Shown here: piece after piece, positions 1 to 6,507 of the stretch
Layout: every line of letters starts with the position of its first letter
Numbering within the stretch: position 1 is the stretch's first letter
NCBI GenBank assembly: GCA_910587045.1
Contig: CAJULG010000020.1
Span: 1-28,920 of the forward strand
From: an uncultured Lachnospiraceae bacterium
GTDB lineage: Bacteria > Bacillota > Clostridia > Lachnospirales > Lachnospiraceae
Length of the DNA: 28,920 bases
Reading direction: 5' to 3'
Notes under the pieces: generated by a model
The model's input: the letters and a program-made list of their open reading frames with translations, nothing else
Database searches by the model: none
What the model was told of the DNA's origin: nothing
Program-made: the position numbers and the translations under genes

Positions 1-51
1 GGACAAACGGTTTTCAAGACCGCCTCGTTATGACCACTTCGATACCTCTCC
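1..51 (-). tRNA. tRNA-Ser (UGA anticodon), 3' part cut by window edge
   Basis: Read on the minus strand, the segment starts GGAGAGG (acceptor stem 5' arm), continues through a D-arm (TATCGAAGTGGTC), and has an anticodon stem-loop GGTC-TTGAAAA-CC with TGA as anticodon. This fits a serine tRNA reading UCA-type codons. The variable arm begins at the window edge; the T-arm and acceptor 3' strand lie outside. A consensus promoter sits about 80 bases upstream. Confidence 0.88.
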
Positions 52-137
52 ATATATATAATTGTATTTTTCATCCATGCTATTTCAACATGGTTTCTGT
101 CGCATTTTACCTGTCATTTTTCTCAGCGACATCAATA

Positions 138-166
138 ATAATATCACCTTAAAATTGCACTGTCAA
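138..166 (-). promoter_or_regulatory. Promoter of the tRNA-Ser
   Basis: On the minus strand a perfect -35 TTGACA (161-166) is followed by a 17-base spacer and a -10 TATTAT (138-143). Transcription would start near 131, about 80 bases ahead of the tRNA 5' end at 51, leaving a leader for 5' processing. No other gene lies between, so this is very likely the tRNA promoter. Confidence 0.75.
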
Positions 167-192
167 CTACTTTCTTCGGATTTTTTTCTAAC

Positions 193-282
193 CGTTCCGC
201 CATGCAGAAACAGTAGAGCAAATGGCTCGTGAGAGCTTGCTCTCAAAGAGTTATTTGTGCTACTGTTTCTATAGGGCGAACG
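193..282. repeat. Long imperfect palindrome (REP/MITE-like or stem-loop) after ispD
   Basis: Outer arms GTTCCGCC (194-201) and GGGCGAAC (274-281) and long inner arms containing AGAAACAGTAG (206-216) and CTACTGTTTCT (260-270) pair with few mismatches. The stem continues to an apical GAGAGC-TT-GCTCTC (231-244). The total is about 90 bases. It begins directly after the ispD stop codon (285-287). No run of T follows on the minus strand, so it is not a classical terminator. It resembles dispersed palindromic repeat elements, but only one copy is in this window. Confidence 0.6.
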
Positions 283-284
283 TC

Positions 285-983
285 CTAAATACGGTCAAAT
301 GTCCTTAATATCTGCTCTGCCAGAATCATGTCCTCCGGAGTTGTAAGTTTCAGATTCTGATAATCACCTTCAATTACTTTTACCCGAACACCACAATACC
401 GTTCTACCAGCATGGTATCATCCGTAATATTCCCATATTCTGACTGTCTCATACAGGCATAAGCCTCCTTGAGCAGAGATACCCGAAAAGTCTGGGGTGT
501 CTGTATCTGCCATAGTGTATTACGATCAGGAGTTGCAATGCCATAATGCTCTGCGTCCACGATCTTTATTGTATCCTTAACTGGTACTCCTGCGGTACAG
601 GCTCCTTTCTCCTTTGCCGTTTGAATTGACCGCTGAACAATATCCGTTGTCACAAATGGTCTGGCTCCATCATGGATCAATACAATCCCATCCATAATAC
701 AGTTGAGTCCCTGTTCAACAGAATCATATCGTTCTCTTCCACCCGCAATAATATCCGTCACCTTATCAATATTATATTTTTCTACAATTTCACTCCGGCA
801 ATATTCAATTTCCGTTTCGCCTGTCACCAGCACAATACGATCTACATCACTATTCTGAAAGCATTGCAGGGAATAATAGAGAACCGGCTTATCCTGTAAT
901 AACAGGAACTGTTTCTGAACTGTACTGTTCATGCGTCGTCCCTGTCCTGCTGCCAGAACAATCGCAGTAATTTCTTCCTTCAT
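285..983 (-). CDS. ispD: 2-C-methyl-D-erythritol 4-phosphate cytidylyltransferase
   Basis: Transfers CMP from CTP to 2-C-methyl-D-erythritol 4-phosphate, the third step of the non-mevalonate (MEP) isoprenoid pathway, in the cytoplasm. From the chosen ATG the protein is 232 residues, the usual IspD length. The N-terminus has the nucleotide-binding signature LAAGQGRRM (10-18) with QKQF (23-26), and the middle has the family motif VLIHDGARPFV. A longer reading frame starts 14 codons upstream, but family alignment and the AAGGG site before the ATG at 983 favour the shorter form. It is the last gene of a minus-strand block after tsaD, with a 93-base gap. Confidence 0.93.
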   Translation of the reverse strand: MKEEITAIVLAAGQGRRMNSTVQKQFLLLQDKPVLYYSLQCFQNSDVDRIVLVTGETEIEYCRSEIVEKYNIDKVTDIIAGGRERYDSVEQGLNCIMDGIVLIHDGARPFVTTDIVQRSIQTAKEKGACTAGVPVKDTIKIVDAEHYGIATPDRNTLWQIQTPQTFRVSLLKEAYACMRQSEYGNITDDTMLVERYCGVRVKVIEGDYQNLKLTTPEDMILAEQILRTFDRI

Positions 984-1076
984 AACTAATACCCTTGATT
1001 TGTATCTGATTTGGGAAATCGTCAATAATTTTACGCCCGGTTACCCAAATATTATTTCCTTGTTTGTAAGTTCATA

Positions 1077-2099
1077 TTACCGATCGCCCAGCCTTAAGTT
1101 TGGCACTGCATTTAGATCCAAACCATGCCGGACACCCTTACGGTATTCATAATAAGCAGCCGCCCCGATCATAGCTGCATTATCAGTACACAGAATCGGT
1201 GAAGGAGAATAAAACGCTATCCCTCTTTGGGTGCATGCCTCCTTCATTGACTGACGAAGTGCAGTATTGGAAGCCACACCGCCTGCAATGGCAAGCCTTT
1301 TCATGCCGGTTTCCTCCATTGCCAGCATGGCATGCCCGGTCAGTACATCCACCACCGCCTGTTGAAAGGATGCAGCAACATCCGCCTGATCATAGGTTTC
1401 ACCCTTCATTTCACACTGGTTCAGATAATTAAGAACCGCTGATTTCAGCCCACTAAAACTGAAATCATATGGATGATCCGCAATACTGGCCCTTGGAAAC
1501 ACGATTGCCTGCGGATTCCCTAGCTTTGCCTGCCTGTCTATCTTAGGTCCTCCCGGATAGCCTAATCCAATCGCTCGTGCCACCTTGTCAAATGCTTCTC
1601 CGGCCGCATCATCCCTGGTTCTGCCAAGAACCTCATAGACACCATAATCTACCACCTTTACCAGATGCGAATGCCCGCCGGAAACCACCAGGCAGACATA
1701 CGGAGGTTCCAAATCAGGATTCTCAATATAATTTGCTGAAATATGCCCTTCAATATGATGAACTCCGATCAGGGGAAGGTTTCTGGCATAACTGATCGCT
1801 TTTGCTTCTGCAACACCAACCAGTAATGCACCGACTAATCCAGGACCATATGTAACTGCAACTGCATCTATGTCATTTAATGTTACTCCTGCAGTATCCA
1901 GTGCCTCCTGGATAACATAATTTATATGTTCCACATGCTTTCTTGAAGCGATCTCAGGAACCACGCCTCCATAAATTGTATGCAGGTCTATTTGTGAGGA
2001 TATGATATTTGAACGAACCTCTCTGCCATTTACTACCACTGCAGCCGCTGTCTCATCACAGGAAGACTCAACTGCCAGTATCTTAATCTCTTCCAACAT
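1077..2099 (-). CDS. tsaD: tRNA N6-adenosine threonylcarbamoyltransferase
   Basis: Catalytic subunit that, with TsaB and TsaE, moves the threonylcarbamoyl group onto A37 of ANN-decoding tRNAs (t6A). It has the ASKHA fold: the N-terminal AVESSCDET, the metal-binding HHIEGH (His 115 and 119 counted from the ATG at 2099), SGGHSHLV, and the C-terminal IAGGVASN. The length of 340 residues is typical. The frame extends to a TTG at 2114, five codons earlier, but the AAAGG site directly abuts that codon, so the ATG at 2099 is preferred although its own ribosome site is weak. tsaB and tsaE lie upstream in the same strand block; tsaC, needed to make threonylcarbamoyl-AMP, is not in the window. Confidence 0.94.
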   Translation of the reverse strand: MLEEIKILAVESSCDETAAAVVVNGREVRSNIISSQIDLHTIYGGVVPEIASRKHVEHINYVIQEALDTAGVTLNDIDAVAVTYGPGLVGALLVGVAEAKAISYARNLPLIGVHHIEGHISANYIENPDLEPPYVCLVVSGGHSHLVKVVDYGVYEVLGRTRDDAAGEAFDKVARAIGLGYPGGPKIDRQAKLGNPQAIVFPRASIADHPYDFSFSGLKSAVLNYLNQCEMKGETYDQADVAASFQQAVVDVLTGHAMLAMEETGMKRLAIAGGVASNTALRQSMKEACTQRGIAFYSPSPILCTDNAAMIGAAAYYEYRKGVRHGLDLNAVPNLRLGDR

Positions 2100-2129
2100 C
2101 CTGTTTCTATCCAACCTTTATCAAATATT

Positions 2130-2753
2130 CTACTTATCTCCAGCTGCATCCTCCGGCATCAGCCCCTGCCACCCCAATAACTTCCAGCGTCCATCCTCCT
2201 TTTTCAGAAGATACTGCTCCTCTACGAAATTGGTTGTTCCGTTTTCCCGGATACTGCAGGTTACATAAAGCGTTGCCAGTTCAGCACCATTTATCGTCCG
2301 GTAACTGATATCATCTTCAACATCAATCGTGTAATTCACAAATACCTTTCCTGCAGACTGAAATTCTGTAACCTCCTTCTGCAGACTGGCAAACTGCTCC
2401 TCTTCATCATTTTCAGCAAGCAGTTCCTCTGCAAACAACTTCCTGGCCTGCATATTTAACGCCTGCATGTCCTGCTCTTCCAGATTTCCATTATATATCA
2501 CCTTTAAGAGCCTGCAATGCAGTTTTACCACTTCTCTTATAGACTTCGGATACTGTTTCTCCAGATCATACTGTTTTAGAACCTGTGCCTCATTCATATT
2601 CTCCTCTGCCTGCCGGTCACTGTTCTTGGATTGATTTGTAAGATAAAAATAAAAGCCCAGGATTACAACTGCCAGCAATCCCAGTATAATACAGTAACGA
2701 ACAATCTGGCTCTTCGGTGATTCACTGCTTATCTCCCTTTTTTGCTTCGACAT
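2130..2753 (-). CDS. Membrane-anchored protein of unknown function
   Basis: The protein has 207 residues. A basic, Ser-rich N-terminus is followed by one strong membrane helix at about 18-38, then a charged extracytoplasmic domain. The first part of that domain (about 45-125) is rich in Glu, Lys and Gln and probably helical; the last part (about 130-195) looks like beta strands ending in a W-K-L-L-G-W segment, the pattern of small NTF2-like or accessory domains. No catalytic motif is visible. It lies between rnz (14-base gap) and tsaD (30-base gap), so it is almost surely co-transcribed with tRNA-maturation genes, although its topology suggests an envelope role. Function unknown. Confidence 0.8.
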   Translation of the reverse strand: MSKQKREISSESPKSQIVRYCIILGLLAVVILGFYFYLTNQSKNSDRQAEENMNEAQVLKQYDLEKQYPKSIREVVKLHCRLLKVIYNGNLEEQDMQALNMQARKLFAEELLAENDEEEQFASLQKEVTEFQSAGKVFVNYTIDVEDDISYRTINGAELATLYVTCSIRENGTTNFVEEQYLLKKEDGRWKLLGWQGLMPEDAAGDK

Positions 2754-2767
2754 AACAATCCCTCCTT

Positions 2768-3682
2768 TTATCCTTCCTCTTCAAATACCAGTTCACAGAC
2801 TCTTCCATCCCTGCTGATAACCGTATCCGGAAAAATCTGCTTTACCTTTCCTTCAAACTGCTCCGGGTAGACCAGAGACGGACTGTAATGCGTCAGCCAA
2901 AGCTCCCGGACCTTCGCCCGTCTGGCCAGTTCTGCCGCCTCATACATTGTCATATGCTTATATTCCTTTGCTTTTGTCTCTTTTCCTTCCTCTCCATACA
3001 TCCCTTCACAGATAAATAAATCTGAATCCGCAGCATGTTCTACGATTGACTCTGTCGGACGTGTATCTGTACAGTAGGTAACCTTCAGACCCTTACGCTC
3101 CGGCCCCAGCACCATATCCTTTGTATAAACGGTTCCTTCATGCAAAATGGAATCCTGTCTTTGCAATAGACTCCAGCAAGCCATTGGAACCTGATTGGCT
3201 CTTGCTTTCTCAATATCGAATTTCCCTGCACGATCTAACGTAATACTGTAACCATAGCAGGTCACATTGTGATTCACACGAAATGCATGGATTGCTAATC
3301 CATGAACAAAAATACGTTCCTCCGCCTCCTGCAATTCATGAAATTCTATTGGAAACGGAAGTTCCGGTGCAATGGTTCGCAATGCATTTACCACCTTTTC
3401 CAGACGCCTTGGCCCTATCAACAGCAAAGGTTCCGTTCGTTCTGCATTACCAAGCGTTAATAACAGTCCCGGCAAACCACTGATATGATCTGCATGAAAA
3501 TGAGTAAAGCAGATAACATCAATGGGCTTAAAACTCCAGCCACATTTCTTAACTGCTATCTGCGTTCCCTCGCCACAATCTATCAGCACACTGCTCCCAT
3601 TATAACGTACCATGAGAGAAGTAAGTGCCCGCTGGGGTAATGGCATCATTCCCCCGGTCCCTAATAAACAAACGTCAATCAT
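2768..3682 (-). CDS. rnz: Ribonuclease Z (tRNA 3'-processing endonuclease)
   Basis: Metallo-beta-lactamase fold nuclease that cuts 3' trailers from tRNA precursors. The zinc motif HFHADH is at 61-66, preceded by CFT and followed by the RNase Z typical SGLPGLLLTL. The N-terminus LLGTGGMMPLPQR and IDCGEGTQ are also characteristic, as are later CDTRP and the C-terminal LTHYS. The length of 304 residues is standard. The frame is open further upstream, but the ATG at 3682 has a GAGGAA site and matches family N-termini. It sits among t6A genes, consistent with a tRNA-maturation block. Confidence 0.92.
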   Translation of the reverse strand: MIDVCLLGTGGMMPLPQRALTSLMVRYNGSSVLIDCGEGTQIAVKKCGWSFKPIDVICFTHFHADHISGLPGLLLTLGNAERTEPLLLIGPRRLEKVVNALRTIAPELPFPIEFHELQEAEERIFVHGLAIHAFRVNHNVTCYGYSITLDRAGKFDIEKARANQVPMACWSLLQRQDSILHEGTVYTKDMVLGPERKGLKVTYCTDTRPTESIVEHAADSDLFICEGMYGEEGKETKAKEYKHMTMYEAAELARRAKVRELWLTHYSPSLVYPEQFEGKVKQIFPDTVISRDGRVCELVFEEEG

Positions 3683-3762
3683 TCTGGTTCCTCGTTTCCT
3701 TCTTACTTCTCTTATTGTAGCAATATTCAGTTGATAAATCAATCTATTCAAAAAAAGATTCC

Positions 3763-3978
3763 TTACAACACTTCTTCAACTGTCTCCTTCTTCACAGGGA
3801 TTGCAAACCCCTCCAGCAATGCATCATAACAATGCTCACACAGATAGAATTCATGAACTTCCCTATCCTTTTCTGAAAAATATCCCCATTCCTTAACAAC
3901 CTTCAGACAATCCTCTCTTCGATTCCCCTCCTGGATCAAAATTTCTCTCCCGCATTGATTACATCTTATCTGTCCCAT
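3763..3978 (-). CDS. Small zinc-ribbon-like protein
   Basis: A 71-residue protein with two CxxC knuckles, CNQC (6-9) and CEHC (47-50), which would bind one zinc ion; the middle is charged and probably helical. The frame is open for 52 more codons upstream, but that part is unlike a protein and overlaps rimI; the ATG at 3978 has an AAAGG site about nine bases upstream. It resembles the short zinc-ribbon proteins of unknown role often found in Clostridia. It lies between rimI and rnz and may have its own promoter. Confidence 0.75.
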   Translation of the reverse strand: MGQIRCNQCGREILIQEGNRREDCLKVVKEWGYFSEKDREVHEFYLCEHCYDALLEGFAIPVKKETVEEVL

Positions 3979-4014
3979 TTTTCCCAACCTTTCTTTCGTA
4001 TTTTTCTTAGGTTC

Positions 4015-4020
4015 ATTATA
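4015..4020 (-). promoter_or_regulatory. Possible -10 box for the zinc-ribbon/rnz segment
   Basis: A perfect minus-strand TATAAT sits about 37 bases ahead of the ATG at 3978. No good -35 hexamer is found at 16-18 bases, so this is a tentative internal promoter. It follows a terminator-like hairpin after rimI, which supports a transcription boundary here. Confidence 0.35.
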
Positions 4021-4068
4021 AATGAAAACACATCTTGTCGTATAGTGGTAAAATTTGTTGAAAACAGA

Positions 4069-4095
4069 GAAAGACAAAAATGGAAATTTTTTCCA
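4069..4095 (-). terminator. Weak terminator-like hairpin after rimI
   Basis: On the minus strand TGGAAA-AAA-TTTCCA (4081-4095) is followed by TTTTTGTCTTT. The stem is short and AT-rich. It starts five bases after the rimI stop codon (4100-4102), so it could reduce read-through into the zinc-ribbon gene. Confidence 0.4.
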
Positions 4096-4099
4096 AAAA

Positions 4100-4573
4100 T
4101 TATACTGTGCGACACATAATAACAGCGTCTTCAACAGGATCCCTATAGTAATTTCTTCGCACAGTCAATTCAATAAATCCATAGTTCTGGTATAGCCGCC
4201 TTGCCGCCTGATTACTTTCCCGGACCTCTAACAGCATCCTCTCACAGTCAGACTTCTCTGCCTGTTCCAGCAGGGCAGCCAGAAGTCTTCCTCCGATTCC
4301 TCTTCCCCGAAAGGCTTCCACAACAGCTATATTCATAACATCTGCAGTCTCAATGGAAATACAGGAACCGGCAAAGCCTACAATATTCCCCCCTGCCTCC
4401 GCCACCAGATAATAGTTCGTTGGATATCGAAACAGATCTTCAAACATCGCCTGACTCCATGCATCTGAAAAGCAGGATTTCTCAATCTCACTAACCGCTC
4501 CGCAATCCTGAACAGTCATTGTCCGAATATTTATTACATTTTTTTCATTCCCATGCTCTGCCGGCATTTCCAC
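4100..4573 (-). CDS. rimI: N-alpha-acetyltransferase of ribosomal protein bS18 type (GNAT)
   Basis: GNAT-fold enzyme that uses acetyl-CoA to acetylate the N-terminal amine of a protein, by homology ribosomal protein bS18. Visible are the N-terminal IRTMTVQD, SEIEKSCFSDAWS, the acetyl-CoA loop FRGRGIGGRLL, LEVRESNQAA and the closing RLYQNYGF block. It has 157 residues. The start is a GTG at 4573 with GAAGGG six bases ahead; an ATG two codons later is the alternative. It follows tsaB by 16 bases; the tsaE-tsaB-rimI order is common in Firmicutes. Confidence 0.9.
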   Translation of the reverse strand: MEMPAEHGNEKNVINIRTMTVQDCGAVSEIEKSCFSDAWSQAMFEDLFRYPTNYYLVAEAGGNIVGFAGSCISIETADVMNIAVVEAFRGRGIGGRLLAALLEQAEKSDCERMLLEVRESNQAARRLYQNYGFIELTVRRNYYRDPVEDAVIMCRTV

Positions 4574-4589
4574 TCTTGTCCCTTCTCAA

Positions 4590-5309
4590 TTACAAATTTC
4601 GTTCTGCCCGCTCCCGCTCGGCCTGCGATAACCTTAAATAATCCGGATGATGCTCTGCTGCTGTCTCCGTCTTCCCCTCCTTTGCGAGCTGCATGGCACA
4701 AACACCCAATGCACCTGCCCGCTGTCCGTTCAGATGCGGCGGTGCAAATGTATGTGGAACGTGGAGCTGTTCATCGATGCATTTACGGTGTATCGGAACT
4801 CCATCCCCCAGAAATACAATATTCTCTGACATCGTACCCGCAGAAACCATTTCTTCTATCGTTGCAAGCAGTTCCTGAAGGGATATGGCACACTGCTCCA
4901 GATACGTCATTCGTTTACCGTCCCGGAAGCAGTAGATTCCAGTATAGACCTGTCCTCTCCTTGCATCCATGATGGGGCAGACTGGCTGTGGATAGCCAAA
5001 ATAGTTATATGCCAGCCCCAGAACGGTAGGCACGCTGATAATCGGCTTATCAAGTGCCAGGCCAAGGCCCTTGGCTGTTGCCGAGCCGATCCTTAATCCG
5101 GTAAAGGATCCGGGGCCACCAGCAACTGCGATCGCATCCACCTCATTCAAATCTGTTTCTGTCATTTTTACAATCTCATCAATCATCGGCAACAGGGTCT
5201 GGGAGTGTGTCTTCTTATAATTCACTGTATATTCTGCACGCATGATCTCATCCTCAATAATTGCGGCAGAAGCAACCAGACCGGAGCTGTCCATAGCTAA
5301 TAGTTTCAT
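4590..5309 (-). CDS. tsaB: tRNA threonylcarbamoyladenosine biosynthesis protein TsaB
   Basis: Non-catalytic partner of TsaD in t6A synthesis. It shares the ASKHA fold but lacks the metal-binding HxxxH motif. Seen are the N-terminal KLLAMDSSG, the family block AVAGGPGSFTGLRIG with AKGLGLAL, and PVCPIMDARRGQVYTGIY. The length of 239 residues is usual. It is flanked by tsaE (37-base gap upstream) and rimI (16 bases downstream), giving the standard Firmicute t6A cluster. Confidence 0.92.
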   Translation of the reverse strand: MKLLAMDSSGLVASAAIIEDEIMRAEYTVNYKKTHSQTLLPMIDEIVKMTETDLNEVDAIAVAGGPGSFTGLRIGSATAKGLGLALDKPIISVPTVLGLAYNYFGYPQPVCPIMDARRGQVYTGIYCFRDGKRMTYLEQCAISLQELLATIEEMVSAGTMSENIVFLGDGVPIHRKCIDEQLHVPHTFAPPHLNGQRAGALGVCAMQLAKEGKTETAAEHHPDYLRLSQAERERAERNL

Positions 5310-5346
5310 TCTATCCCGTCCTCCGTCAAAAACCGTTCTATCTTAA

Positions 5347-5835
5347 TCACTTTGCTCCGATCTCTACTATGGTGATCCTTCGATAATCAAAGCCCTGCTT
5401 CAGATCCTTTTCAATTACAATCTCTTTATAATGAGGGGGCAGACTTCCCGGTATCCGGTTTGCCCATTCGATGAGGGATACTCCCTCACTATCTATCATC
5501 TCATCAAACCCGATCTCAAAGAGTTCTTCTTCCTCTGCAAGACGATACACATCAAAATGATAAAATGGAAGTCTGCCCTCCCCATAAACCTGTACTATGG
5601 TAAAGGTAGGACTGTTGATCGGTTCCTGAACCCCGATGCCTGCGCCAAATCCTTGAGAAAATACAGTCTTTCCTACTCCCAGGTCGCCAATCAGACAGAA
5701 TACATCTCCCGGCTTTGCCTGTAATGCCAGCTTATATCCGATCTGAAATGTATCCTCTGCACAATAACTGTCTTGCCATACCGCTTCACTCAATCTGTTG
5801 ACCTCTCTTTTACAATTCATATGATCGTGTTCCAT
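5347..5835 (-). CDS. tsaE: tRNA threonylcarbamoyladenosine biosynthesis ATPase TsaE
   Basis: P-loop ATPase that resets the TsaB-TsaD complex during t6A synthesis. Walker A GDLGVGKT is at 50-57, followed by the family motifs SPTFT (75-79) and HFDVYRL (93-99), then the GFDEMI and LIEWANRIP blocks. The length of 162 residues is slightly long. A second ATG at 5820, with GGAA in front, may be the true start, since the first ATG has no clear ribosome site. If 5835 is used, the 5' end of the frame lies eight bases from the stop of the preceding gene. Confidence 0.92.
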   Translation of the reverse strand: MEHDHMNCKREVNRLSEAVWQDSYCAEDTFQIGYKLALQAKPGDVFCLIGDLGVGKTVFSQGFGAGIGVQEPINSPTFTIVQVYGEGRLPFYHFDVYRLAEEEELFEIGFDEMIDSEGVSLIEWANRIPGSLPPHYKEIVIEKDLKQGFDYRRITIVEIGAK

Positions 5836-5842
5836 GTTGCTT

Positions 5843-6463
5843 TTAATCCAGCTCCATCCGTTCCATATAGGCAGGAAGCTTCTTTACACCGGCCCCTCTG
5901 CACCCCTTTGCAATCATGCGCTCTACTTCCTGACGCTTTTCTCCCATTTCCTGAAATGCAAGAATAGAACCGGAGCTTCTTGACGTATACAAGATTAAAA
6001 CAGACGGAGTCTTTCGTACCTCCAGGATCTGTTCCCATGTTACAAACTGCTCCTCCTCGCCCTGTGACACTCTCATTCCAGCCGGACTGAAGGTATACTG
6101 CAGTGGCTGCTTGAATATCGGAGACAGCATCACCTGCTGCTTAGCCTTAATCAACAGCATGATCGGATTAACCACCGTAAACAGCAGACTGATCAACAGC
6201 AGGATTACTTTCCGGGTGGTATCCTCTGTCCCGTCAAAGGACATGACAAATGCCACCAGCGCAGCAATACTGATGCAAACTCCAAAAATTCCTTTAAAGG
6301 ATCGATGCAGGTGCTGAAACAAAAATGAATACATATAACCAACTTTCATATTGACAGGGAGACTTACTACAGAAGCAGGATCGACGAAATCCTCCAGGGC
6401 ATTCTCCGCCTGCTCCGTATTCTGCTGTTGCTCCTGTTCCTGATCCATCTCTATCTGATCCAT
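5843..6463 (-). CDS. YcxB-like membrane protein
   Basis: The protein has 206 residues: an acidic, Gln-rich N-terminus, two membrane helices at about 60-80 and 90-110, then a cytoplasmic C-terminal domain of the YcxB type (FSPAGMRVSQGEEEQFVTW, ILEVRKTPSVLILYTS). This arrangement is common in Firmicutes; the function is unknown, with the soluble domain resembling a PH-like fold. The frame opens 13 codons earlier, but the ATG at 6463 has a strong AAAGGAGAG site. It sits between tex (44-base gap) and tsaE, probably in one transcript. Confidence 0.8.
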   Translation of the reverse strand: MDQIEMDQEQEQQQNTEQAENALEDFVDPASVVSLPVNMKVGYMYSFLFQHLHRSFKGIFGVCISIAALVAFVMSFDGTEDTTRKVILLLISLLFTVVNPIMLLIKAKQQVMLSPIFKQPLQYTFSPAGMRVSQGEEEQFVTWEQILEVRKTPSVLILYTSRSSGSILAFQEMGEKRQEVERMIAKGCRGAGVKKLPAYMERMELD

Positions 6464-6507
6464 AGATATCTCTCCTTTTGCATATCTTTTCTGTCTTGTC
6501 ATCCCGG

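Noticed and set aside
4553..4972. Long plus-strand open frame opposite tsaB
   Set aside because: It lies antisense to a well-conserved gene; rich in Pro, His and Ser, typical of a shadow frame.
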